Below are positions 29,304 to 37,221 of a DNA stretch of 64,000 nt, in pieces. A program made the translations under genes and the position numbers. Numbering within the stretch: position 1 is the first letter of the stretch; each line of letters opens with the position of its first letter. The stretch is from JAFCUW01 sp049898325. Lineage in GTDB: Bacteria > Pseudomonadota > Gammaproteobacteria > Burkholderiales > Burkholderiaceae_D. The DNA lies in the NCBI RefSeq assembly GCF_049898325.1, contig NZ_JAFCXL010000008.1, positions 62,001-126,000 of the forward strand, given 5' to 3'. The notes under the pieces are model-generated. The model did not search any database. It had not been told where the DNA came from and saw only the letters and a program-made list of their open reading frames with translations.

Positions 29304-29334
29304 TATATAGTATTACAAACTATAAAACTATATA
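29304..29334 (-). promoter_or_regulatory. Likely operator/promoter for the BigR-type repressor
   Basis: TATATAGT and ACTATATA are separated by 15 nt, with a further ACTATA half-site inside the spacer (29319-29324). This very AT-rich dyad stands out in high-GC DNA, lies 40 nt before the repressor start, and resembles the AT-rich BigR boxes of other proteobacteria. It probably overlaps the -10 region. Confidence 0.6.
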
Positions 29335-29370
29335 TTGTGTGTCGGTCCACCCACCCCACCCCATCCCGCC

Positions 29371-29736
29371 TCACGGTCCGGGCGGCGTGCTTGAAAATTC
29401 CTCAAACGCCGCCAGCGCATTGGCCGAGAACATCAACGACGGGCCGCCGCCCATATAGATCGCCATGGCCAGCGCCTCTTCAAGTTCGGCCTGGGTGGTT
29501 CCCAACCGCACCAGCGTTTGCACGTGAAAGCCGATGCAGGCATCGCAATGGGCCGCCACACCGAGTGTGAGCGCGATCAGTTCCTTGGTTTTCTTGTCGA
29601 GGGCGCCGTCGCGCGATGCCGCCCGCGCCAGGTCGCCAAATCCCTTCATCACGTCGGGCAGGTCGGCGCGCAGAGTGGCGAGGTGGTACGAGACCGAGTC
29701 GGTCAAAGCGCGATAACTGCCTGGCGGTGTGCTCAT
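29371..29736 (-). CDS. Carboxymuconolactone decarboxylase / AhpD-like family protein
   Basis: 121-residue all-helical protein of the CMD fold with the AhpD-type redox motif HCDACIGFHVQTLVRLG (Cys-x2-Cys with following His). Such proteins act as alkylhydroperoxidases or disulfide reductases. It lies 19 nt after a DUF2892 gene and shares its strand; both follow a sigma54-type promoter with the palindrome found upstream of the sulfide-oxidation genes. A thiol/peroxide protective role during sulfide stress is an inference. Confidence 0.85.
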   Translation of the reverse strand: MSTPPGSYRALTDSVSYHLATLRADLPDVMKGFGDLARAASRDGALDKKTKELIALTLGVAAHCDACIGFHVQTLVRLGTTQAELEEALAMAIYMGGGPSLMFSANALAAFEEFSSTPPGP

Positions 29737-29755
29737 CGAGTGACCCCCTTTCAGG

Positions 29756-29947
29756 CTAGGATTTCATGCGGCAGGTGCTGATGCCGAAGGGCAGGTAGGC
29801 GGGACAGATGCGCACGAGGCCCGTCGCCAGCGGGATCACGCCGAGCCAGCCCCACGCGCCAATCGCGCCGGACAGGGTCGCCGCGATCAAGCCGAGTCCT
29901 GCCACAATCCGGATCACCCGGTCAATATTTCCTACGTTCGCTTTCAT
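29756..29947 (-). CDS. DUF2892 (YgaP transmembrane-like) membrane protein
   Basis: 63-residue protein with two helices: MKANVGNIDRVIRIVAGLGL, then GWLGVIPLATGLVRICPAYLPFGIST. This is the DUF2892 domain, found fused to rhodanese in YgaP and commonly linked to sulfur genes. The conserved Cys in RICPAYLPFGISTC may take part. The ATG at 29947 has an AGG site. It is first in a two-gene unit with the AhpD-like gene. Confidence 0.85.
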   Translation of the reverse strand: MKANVGNIDRVIRIVAGLGLIAATLSGAIGAWGWLGVIPLATGLVRICPAYLPFGISTCRMKS

Positions 29948-30052
29948 GGCCAACCTTTCTTCAACAGTCGTTCAAGGGCAGAACAGTGCCTGAAGACACC
30001 GTGTCTGTGTGCCGTGCGTCCTTCGCGGGTCGACGTCATCATCTTTGATATA

Positions 30053-30068
30053 AGCATGGTTCATGCCA
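30053..30068 (-). promoter_or_regulatory. Predicted sigma54 promoter of the DUF2892-AhpD unit
   Basis: On the minus strand TGGCATGAACCATGCT has GG and GC exactly 10 nt apart, as in -24/-12 promoters. The expected start is near 30041, giving a leader of about 95 nt. It shares TGGCATG with two other predicted sigma54 promoters nearby. Confidence 0.6.
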
Positions 30069-30151
30069 GTGGCGCCTTGATGCGTGGGAGGCCGGGTGCC
30101 GGGCGCGCGGCGCATGGCGGGCAATTTGGCGCGGCGGCAGTACCTGTCGCC

Positions 30152-30168
30152 GCTGCCATTCTGGCAGC
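30152..30168. promoter_or_regulatory. Palindromic activator site upstream of the DUF2892 promoter
   Basis: GCTGCCA-TTC-TGGCAGC is a perfect 7-3-7 dyad centred about 92 bp upstream of the -24 box at 30068. The same CTGCCA-N3-TGGCAG occurs upstream of the other two predicted sigma54 promoters, so it is the probable binding site of the FisR-type activator. A further TTGGCAG half-site follows at once. Confidence 0.65.
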
Positions 30169-30214
30169 GTTGGCAGTGCTTTGTCAGTGCGAATCGCCGG
30201 CGCGGACCATGCGC

Positions 30215-30370
30215 CTACTGCCGCAGCACCACGCGCAGGACGGTGGCCAGGGCTAGCAGGACGAGCACGCTGCCAGCCCAGATCGCCACCATCCACAGCA
30301 GGCGCCGCGACCGCTTTTGCGGCGCCGCAGGCGGCTCGATGGCGGGCCAGTCGAATTTTGGCAGCCTCAT
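30215..30370 (-). CDS. DUF2474-family small membrane protein of the bd-oxidase operon
   Basis: 51-residue single-helix protein (LLWMVAIWAGSVLVLLALATVL) with a cytosolic N-terminus rich in Pro and Arg. Its ATG overlaps the cydB stop (ATGA). DUF2474 peptides are found after cydB in cyanide-insensitive oxidase operons, in the place of CydX in E. coli, and likely stabilise the complex. Confidence 0.85.
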   Translation of the reverse strand: MRLPKFDWPAIEPPAAPQKRSRRLLWMVAIWAGSVLVLLALATVLRVVLRQ

Positions 30371-31371
30371 GCGTGATAACCCTCCACGCTGACCTTGCCT
30401 CGAAACACCCAATACGCCCAGCCGGTGTAGGCCAGGATCAGCGGTACGATGACGGCGGTCCCCACCAGCATGAACACCTGGCTACTGCGCTCGGTTGCCG
30501 CTTCCCAGATGGTGACCGCGCCAGGAATGACGTACGGAAAAATACTGATGCCGATGCCGACGAAACACAGCAAGAACACGCACAGGGTCAGCAAGAACGG
30601 CGCCAGATCCCGTCCCGCCCGCAGGCTGCGCGTAAAGGCGTAGCTTGCCAGGGCCACCAGCAGCGGCACCGGGGCCACCAGCCAGATGTTGGGAAAGCGC
30701 AGCCAGCGATCAAAATAATGTCCTGCCAAAAACGGTGTCGCCAGGCTGACCGCGACAATCGCGGCGAGGGTGGCGCCGCCGAAGCGCCTCGCATGGCGTA
30801 CCGCCTGCGCTTGCAGCGCGCCTTCCGTCTTGAGCACCAGCCAGGTGGCGCCGATGAGCGCGTAGGCGAGCACGACGCCGACACCGGTGAGCAGCGAGAA
30901 TGGCGTGAGCCAGTCCCACCAGCCGCCGGCGTAGGCGCGGCCACTGACCTGTATGCCTTGCAGCAATGCCCCCAGCACGACGCCTTGCGCCAGCGCGGCC
31001 AGGAAGGAGCCGCCACAGAACGCCACGTCCCAGGCCGGGCGATGGGCCGGGTCGCGCCAGCGGAACTCGAAGGCAACGCCGCGAAAGATCAGCGCCAGCA
31101 GCATCAAGACGATCGGTGCGTACAGGGCGGACAGGACCACCCCGTAGGCGAGCGGGAAGGCGGCGAGCATGCCGCCGCCGCCCAGCACCAGCCAGGTTTC
31201 ATTGCCATCCCACAGGGGCGCGATACTGTTCATGGCCGTATCGCGTTGCTGGCCAGGCTGAAAACTGGGAAACAGGATGCCGATGCCGAGATCGAAACCA
31301 TCGAGCACGACATAGACGAACACCGCAAAGAAGATAATGGCGGCCCAGACAATGGTGAGGTCGATCGTCAT
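30367..31371 (-). CDS. cydB: Cytochrome bd-type quinol oxidase subunit II (CioB/CydB)
   Basis: 334-residue membrane subunit of the terminal oxidase, with eight to nine helices. It starts MTIDLTIVWAAIIFFAVFVYVVLDGFDLGIGILFP, the standard subunit II opening with the DGFDLG motif, and continues with NSIAPLWDGNETWLVLGG. It is two nucleotides downstream of cydA and overlaps the DUF2474 gene, so the three are one operon. Such bd oxidases are resistant to cyanide and sulfide. Confidence 0.94.
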   Translation of the reverse strand: MTIDLTIVWAAIIFFAVFVYVVLDGFDLGIGILFPSFQPGQQRDTAMNSIAPLWDGNETWLVLGGGGMLAAFPLAYGVVLSALYAPIVLMLLALIFRGVAFEFRWRDPAHRPAWDVAFCGGSFLAALAQGVVLGALLQGIQVSGRAYAGGWWDWLTPFSLLTGVGVVLAYALIGATWLVLKTEGALQAQAVRHARRFGGATLAAIVAVSLATPFLAGHYFDRWLRFPNIWLVAPVPLLVALASYAFTRSLRAGRDLAPFLLTLCVFLLCFVGIGISIFPYVIPGAVTIWEAATERSSQVFMLVGTAVIVPLILAYTGWAYWVFRGKVSVEGYHA

Positions 31372-31373
31372 GA

Positions 31374-32795
31374 TTATTCGCTCCGGGTCAATGGCGCAGG
31401 CTCAGGCTGGATCGCCTGGGCAGGGGTGATGCCGGCACTGCGCATGGGGATGTGCGGTGGCGATGGCTCATGGGCGCCGGGCGCTTTGGCCATCAGTTTC
31501 AAAATGTACACAATGCCGGCGCCAAAGACGACGAAGTAGACCAGCACGAAGGCCACCAGCGAGGCGGCCACTGCCGGCGCCGCCAGCGGGGACGCTGACG
31601 CTGCCGTGCGCAGCAGGCCAGTGATGGTCCAGGGCTGGCGGCCCACCTCGGTGGTGATCCAGCCGGCCAGGACGGCGATCAGGCCGGACGGCGCCAGCGC
31701 CAGGGCGAAGCGGTGCAGGCCGGTCCAGCTGTAGAGGGTGCCGCGCGCGCGGGCGTACAGGCTGAGCAGGCCCAGCGTGGCCATCAGCAAGCCCAGCCCC
31801 ACCATCACGCGGAACGACCAGAACACGATGCCGACCGGCGGGCGATCTTCGCGGGCGATGGTATCGAGGCCGGCCAGCGGCGCATCCAGGTCGTGTTTCA
31901 GGATCAGCGAAGAAAGTCGTGGAATTTCGATGGCATAGTCGACCCGGTCCTGCGCGCTGTTCGGGATGCCGAACAGGATCAGCGGCGCACCGTCGGGGTG
32001 GCTCTGGTAGTGGCCTTCCATGGCCATCACCTTGACCGGCTGGTGTTCCAGCGTATTGAGGCCGTGCATGTCGCCGAGCACGATCTGCAGCGGGGCGACG
32101 ATCGCCGCCATCCACATCGCCATCGAGAACATGATGCGCGAGCGGGGATTGGCGCGGTCCTTCAACAAGTGCCAGGCGCCGACGCCGCCGACCAGGAAGG
32201 CCGTCGTCAGGTAGGCCGCCGACACCGTGTGTACGAGGCGGTAGGGGAAGCTGGGATTGAAGATGATGGCCAGCCAGCTGCCGGCGGAAACGAACTGGCC
32301 GCTGGCGTTGATCGCGTAGCCGGCCGGCGTTTGCATCCAGCTGTTGACGGAGAGGATCCAGAAGGCGGACACGAAGGTGCCAAGGGCAACCATCAGTGTG
32401 GCGGTAAAGTGCAGGCGCTTGCCGACCCGGCTCATCCCGAACAGCATCACGCCAAGAAAACCCGCCTCGAGAAAGAAGGCGGTCAGCACTTCGTAGGCCA
32501 TCAAGGGCCCGATGATGGGGCCGGCCTTGTCGGAAAAAACCGCCCAGTTCGTACCAAACTGGTAGGACATGACGATGCCCGACACCACGCCCATGGCGAA
32601 CACCAGCGAGAAAATCTTGAGCCAGTAACGAAACAGGTCGAGGTACACGTCGCGGCCCGTCCTCAGCCATAGCGCCTCGAGCACCGCCAGGTAGCTGGCC
32701 AGGCCGATGGTCACTGCCGGAAAAAGGAAATGAAAGCTGACAGTAAAAGCAAACTGAATGCGTGCCAGTAGCAGCGCGTCGGGCAAAACAAGCAT
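31374..32795 (-). CDS. cydA: Cytochrome bd-type quinol oxidase subunit I (CioA/CydA)
   Basis: 473-residue catalytic subunit carrying haems b558, b595 and d. From the ATG at 32795 it starts MLVLPDALLLARIQFAFTVSFHFLFPAVTIG with the haem-ligand His. The quinol-binding region has the GRQPW motif (TTEVGRQPWTITG) and a short Q loop, as in the CIO subclass, which is cyanide-insensitive. AAGGACC precedes the start. Upstream lie a predicted sigma54 promoter and a palindrome shared with the sulfide genes, tying expression to sulfide or polysulfide. Confidence 0.94.
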   Translation of the reverse strand: MLVLPDALLLARIQFAFTVSFHFLFPAVTIGLASYLAVLEALWLRTGRDVYLDLFRYWLKIFSLVFAMGVVSGIVMSYQFGTNWAVFSDKAGPIIGPLMAYEVLTAFFLEAGFLGVMLFGMSRVGKRLHFTATLMVALGTFVSAFWILSVNSWMQTPAGYAINASGQFVSAGSWLAIIFNPSFPYRLVHTVSAAYLTTAFLVGGVGAWHLLKDRANPRSRIMFSMAMWMAAIVAPLQIVLGDMHGLNTLEHQPVKVMAMEGHYQSHPDGAPLILFGIPNSAQDRVDYAIEIPRLSSLILKHDLDAPLAGLDTIAREDRPPVGIVFWSFRVMVGLGLLMATLGLLSLYARARGTLYSWTGLHRFALALAPSGLIAVLAGWITTEVGRQPWTITGLLRTAASASPLAAPAVAASLVAFVLVYFVVFGAGIVYILKLMAKAPGAHEPSPPHIPMRSAGITPAQAIQPEPAPLTRSE

Positions 32796-32925
32796 GATGG
32801 TCCTTTGACGGACAGCGGCGGTGCCGCTGTCCATGCATGGTGAGTCGGTGAGCGCCGCAGGACAGCAAGCTGACACCGCGACAGATCGCGATGGGCGCTA
32901 CCGCGATCACTCATGCATCTCACCT

Positions 32926-32941
32926 CGCACGTTTCATGCCA
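32926..32941 (-). promoter_or_regulatory. Predicted sigma54 promoter of the bd-oxidase operon
   Basis: On the minus strand TGGCATGAAACGTGCG keeps GG and GC at the right 10-nt spacing, though -12 is GTGC rather than TTGC. The expected start is about 32914, leaving a leader near 120 nt before cydA. Confidence 0.55.
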
Positions 32942-33025
32942 GTCGCATCAAACCGCTTTTACTGTTTGATATCAATGCTTTACAAAATAGCCTTCAGCCG
33001 GGAGCCGCTGCAAGCCGCCATGGTG

Positions 33026-33061
33026 CTGCCAATGTGGCAGTCAATGGCAGAGCACTGCCAT
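33026..33061. promoter_or_regulatory. Palindromic activator sites upstream of the bd-oxidase promoter
   Basis: CTGCCA-ATG-TGGCAG at 33026-33040 is a perfect 6-3-6 dyad, centred about 92 bp upstream of the -24 box at 32941. A second dyad in the opposite sense, ATGGCAG-AGCA-CTGCCAT, lies at 33044-33061. Half-sites of the same sequence continue toward the fisR-like stop codon. Probable FisR-type enhancer. Confidence 0.65.
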
Positions 33062-33079
33062 GCCTGCCACATCTGACAA

Positions 33080-34390
<1,311 letters not shown>

Positions 34391-34445
34391 GGCTCCTGGC
34401 AAAGATCGGACACTGACGCAGCACTGCCACGTATGCCAACAGCTT

Positions 34446-34462
34446 ACTGCCAAACTGGCAGT
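34446..34462. promoter_or_regulatory. Palindromic activator site upstream of the dioxygenase/SQR promoter
   Basis: ACTGCCA-AAC-TGGCAGT is a perfect 7-3-7 dyad, centred about 101 bp upstream of the -24 box at 34555 and 64 bp from the FisR-type start codon. Extra TGCCA half-sites occur at about 34423-34438 and 34490. It is the same motif as upstream of the other two sigma54 promoters. Confidence 0.65.
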
Positions 34463-34554
34463 GCGGGAAAATTTCTGACTGCAGCGCTCTGCCATGAAGC
34501 AATATCGTCCATTAAATCAAGGGCTTGGCCTGAATTCGCCGGCCGCCAAGGCAG

Positions 34555-34570
34555 TGGCATGTATCTTGCT
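34555..34570 (+). promoter_or_regulatory. Predicted sigma54 promoter of the dioxygenase/SQR operon
   Basis: TGGCATGTATCTTGCT matches the -24/-12 consensus TGGCAC-N5-TTGCA at nearly all key positions, with GG and GC 10 nt apart. The start should lie near 34582, about 40 nt before the dioxygenase ATG. Confidence 0.75.
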
Positions 34571-34621
34571 TGGAACGTCATGCGAATGCAGCAAGCCGCC
34601 AATCCAAGGAGATGACCCATC

Positions 34622-35503
34622 ATGCGCAGTGCATCACTTCACGTCGAGGGATACTACGATCCCGCCACCAGCACCGTCAGTTATATCGTGCTGGACCCCG
34701 CCACGCGCCGCTGCGCGCTGATCGACAGCGTGCTCGACTACGACCCCAAGTCGGGCCGTACCTCGACCGCGTCCGCCGACACATTGATCGCGCGGGTCGG
34801 CGCGCTGGGCGCCACGGTCGAATGGATACTCGAGACCCATGTCCACGCGGACCACCTGACCGCCGCGCCCTACCTGCAGGAAAAGCTCGGTGGCAAGATC
34901 GGCATCGGTCGCCATATCACCACCGTGCAGCAGGTGTTTGGCGAACTGTTCAATGCCGGCAGCGAGATGGCGCGCGACGGCAGCCAGTTTGACCAGCTGT
35001 TTGCCGACGACGCGCAGTTCGCCATCGGCAATCTGGCATGCCGTGCACTGCACACGCCCGGTCACACACCGGCCTGCATGACCTACGTGGTCAGCAATGG
35101 CACGGCGCAGGCCGCCTTTGTCGGCGACACCCTGTTCATGCCCGACTACGGCACGGCGCGCTGCGATTTTCCAGGCGGGGATGCGCGCACCCTGTTTCGT
35201 TCGATAAACAAGGTGCTGAGCTTGCCCGCGGACACGGTGCTGTACATGTGCCACGACTACCCGCCGGACGGGCGCGAGGTGCAGTTTGTCAGCACCGTCG
35301 CCGATGAGCGCGCCAACAATATCCATGTGCGCAACGGCATCAGTGAAGCGGAATTTGTCGCCATGCGCAGTCGCCGCGACGCGGCACTGGAGATGCCGAC
35401 ATTGATCCTGCCCTCGGTGCAAGTGAATATGCGGGCCGGGCATTTCCCGCCGCCCGAGGTGAATGGCAAGCGCTACCTGAAGATTCCCCTCAACGAAGTC
35501 TGA
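34622..35503 (+). CDS. MBL-fold persulfide dioxygenase, second copy
   Basis: 293-residue metallo-beta-lactamase fold protein, longer than the copy in the BigR operon and of a different subtype. Metal ligands appear in THVHADHLTAAPYL, HTPGHTPA, FVGDTLFMPDYGTARCDFPGG and CHDYPPDG. It should oxidise the persulfide made by SQR to sulfite. AAGGAG lies about 10 nt upstream of the ATG. It is first in an operon with the SQR fusion, driven by the predicted sigma54 promoter. Confidence 0.92.
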   Translation: MRSASLHVEGYYDPATSTVSYIVLDPATRRCALIDSVLDYDPKSGRTSTASADTLIARVGALGATVEWILETHVHADHLTAAPYLQEKLGGKIGIGRHITTVQQVFGELFNAGSEMARDGSQFDQLFADDAQFAIGNLACRALHTPGHTPACMTYVVSNGTAQAAFVGDTLFMPDYGTARCDFPGGDARTLFRSINKVLSLPADTVLYMCHDYPPDGREVQFVSTVADERANNIHVRNGISEAEFVAMRSRRDAALEMPTLILPSVQVNMRAGHFPPPEVNGKRYLKIPLNEV

Positions 35504-35531
35504 TGGACCTATACCTATAACGGAGACCGCC

Positions 35532-37202
35532 ATGACCATACATTACCTCGCACCCGGACTGTCGGTGTCCGAACAGATACTGCCGGCGCAGCTTGCGGCC
35601 CTGAAGGCGGCCGGATTTCGCGCGATTATTTGTAATCGACCCGATGGCGAAGGCGCCGACCAGCCCCTGTTTGCGCAGATCGCCCGCGACGCGCATGCGC
35701 TCGGCATCGAAGCCCACTACCTGCCGGCCGAATCGGGCAAAGTCACCGATGAGCAAGGCCGCGCGTTCGGCGCACTGCTGGCCCAGCTTCCCCAGCCGGT
35801 GCTGGCCTACTGCCGCACGGGCATGCGGTCGACGACGATGTGGGCGCTGTCGCAAGCGGCGACGACGCCGCTGCCGCAGATCGTCGATGCCGCCCGCAAT
35901 GCCGGCTTCGACATGAAATCGGTGGTGCGGCGGATTGTCAACCAGGGGCGCACGCCGGTCGACGTCGCCGAAGCGTCGCATGCGGTCGTCATTGTCGGTG
36001 GCGGCGCCGCCGGCATCGCGGCGGCCGCAAGCCTGCTGGCGCGCGCGCCCGGGCTCGATATCGCCATCATCGATCCCGCCGAGGTACATTACTATCAGCC
36101 TGGCTGGACGCTGGTGGGCGGCGGCGTGTTCGAGGCGGCCGACACCGCCCGCACGATGGCCTCGACCATTCCCCGCGGCGTGCACTGGATCAAGGCCGCG
36201 GTGGCCGCGTTCGAACCCGAACGCAATGCCGTCATCCTCGACGGCTGCCGCGTGGTCCAGTACGAACAGCTGATCGTGTGCCCTGGCCTGAAGCTCGACT
36301 GGCAGGCGATCGACGGCCTGGCCGAGACGCTGGGCGCGAATGGCGTGACGTCCAACTACCTGTATCACCTGGCCCCGTACACCTGGGAACTGGTACGTAA
36401 CTTGCGCAGCGGCCGGGCCATTTTTACCCAGCCGCCGATGCCCATCAAGTGCGCCGGGGCGCCGCAAAAAGCGATGTACCTGTCGGCCGACCAGTGGAAG
36501 CGCGCCGGCGTACTCGGGCAGATCAAGATCGAATTCTGCAGCGCGGGCGCCGTGCTGTTCGGCGTGGCCGCATACGTACCGGCGCTGATGCAGTACATCG
36601 ACGCGTATGGCATCGCGCTCGATTTCGGTTTCACCCTCACCGGCGTGGACGGACCGGCCAGGACGGCGACGTTTACCCGCACCGACGCCGCCGGCGCCAG
36701 CCACAGCGTCACGCGCCAGTTCGACCTGCTGCACGTGGTGCCGCCGCAGGTGGCGCCCGATTTCATCCGTGTCAGTCCGCTGGCCGATGCGGCCGGCTGG
36801 GTCGATGTCGATCCCGCCACCTTGCGCCACAAGACCTGGACCAATATTCACGGGCTGGGCGACGCCACCAATTCGCCCAACGCCAAGACCGCCGCCGCCG
36901 CCCGCAAGCAGGCGCCGGTCGTGGCCCACAACGTGCTGGCGGCGCTGGGCCGGGCAAGCGGCAACGCCCGCTACGACGGTTACGGCTCCTGTCCCTTGAC
37001 TGTTGAACGCGGCAAGATCGTGCTGGCCGAATTTAGCTACGGCGGCAGGCTCGCGCCCAGTTTTCCCGCCTGGCTGATCGACGGCACCCGGCCATCGCGG
37101 CTGGCATGGCTGCTCAAGGAGCGCATCCTGCCGCCGCTGTACTGGAAGGGCATGCTCAAGGGGCGCGAATGGATGGCCAGGCCGGAACTGGCCGATTCCT
37201 GA
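35532..37202 (+). CDS. Fusion of DUF442 sulfurtransferase/phosphatase-like domain and sulfide:quinone oxidoreductase-like flavoprotein
   Basis: 556-residue two-domain protein. Residues 1-~110 form a tyrosine-phosphatase-like (TIGR01244/DUF442) domain with active loop C94-RTGMRS. From about 150 a flavoprotein follows: FAD-binding VVIVGGGAAGIAAA, then QPGWTLVGGGV, C307 in PIKCAGAPQK and C487 in YGSCPLTV. The last two match the redox cysteines of SQOR-type sulfide:quinone oxidoreductases. Sulfide would be oxidised to a persulfide, passed to the fused domain or a thiol and then to the upstream dioxygenase; electrons enter the quinone pool. It lies 28 nt after the dioxygenase gene. Confidence 0.9.
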   Translation: MTIHYLAPGLSVSEQILPAQLAALKAAGFRAIICNRPDGEGADQPLFAQIARDAHALGIEAHYLPAESGKVTDEQGRAFGALLAQLPQPVLAYCRTGMRSTTMWALSQAATTPLPQIVDAARNAGFDMKSVVRRIVNQGRTPVDVAEASHAVVIVGGGAAGIAAAASLLARAPGLDIAIIDPAEVHYYQPGWTLVGGGVFEAADTARTMASTIPRGVHWIKAAVAAFEPERNAVILDGCRVVQYEQLIVCPGLKLDWQAIDGLAETLGANGVTSNYLYHLAPYTWELVRNLRSGRAIFTQPPMPIKCAGAPQKAMYLSADQWKRAGVLGQIKIEFCSAGAVLFGVAAYVPALMQYIDAYGIALDFGFTLTGVDGPARTATFTRTDAAGASHSVTRQFDLLHVVPPQVAPDFIRVSPLADAAGWVDVDPATLRHKTWTNIHGLGDATNSPNAKTAAAARKQAPVVAHNVLAALGRASGNARYDGYGSCPLTVERGKIVLAEFSYGGRLAPSFPAWLIDGTRPSRLAWLLKERILPPLYWKGMLKGREWMARPELADS

Positions 37203-37221
37203 GCACGGGCCGGCGCCAGCG

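Noticed and set aside
32966..32975. TTGATATCAA upstream of cydA as an FNR box
   Set aside because: The two half-sites are directly adjacent; FNR/Anr needs a 4-nt spacer. It remains just a short palindrome.
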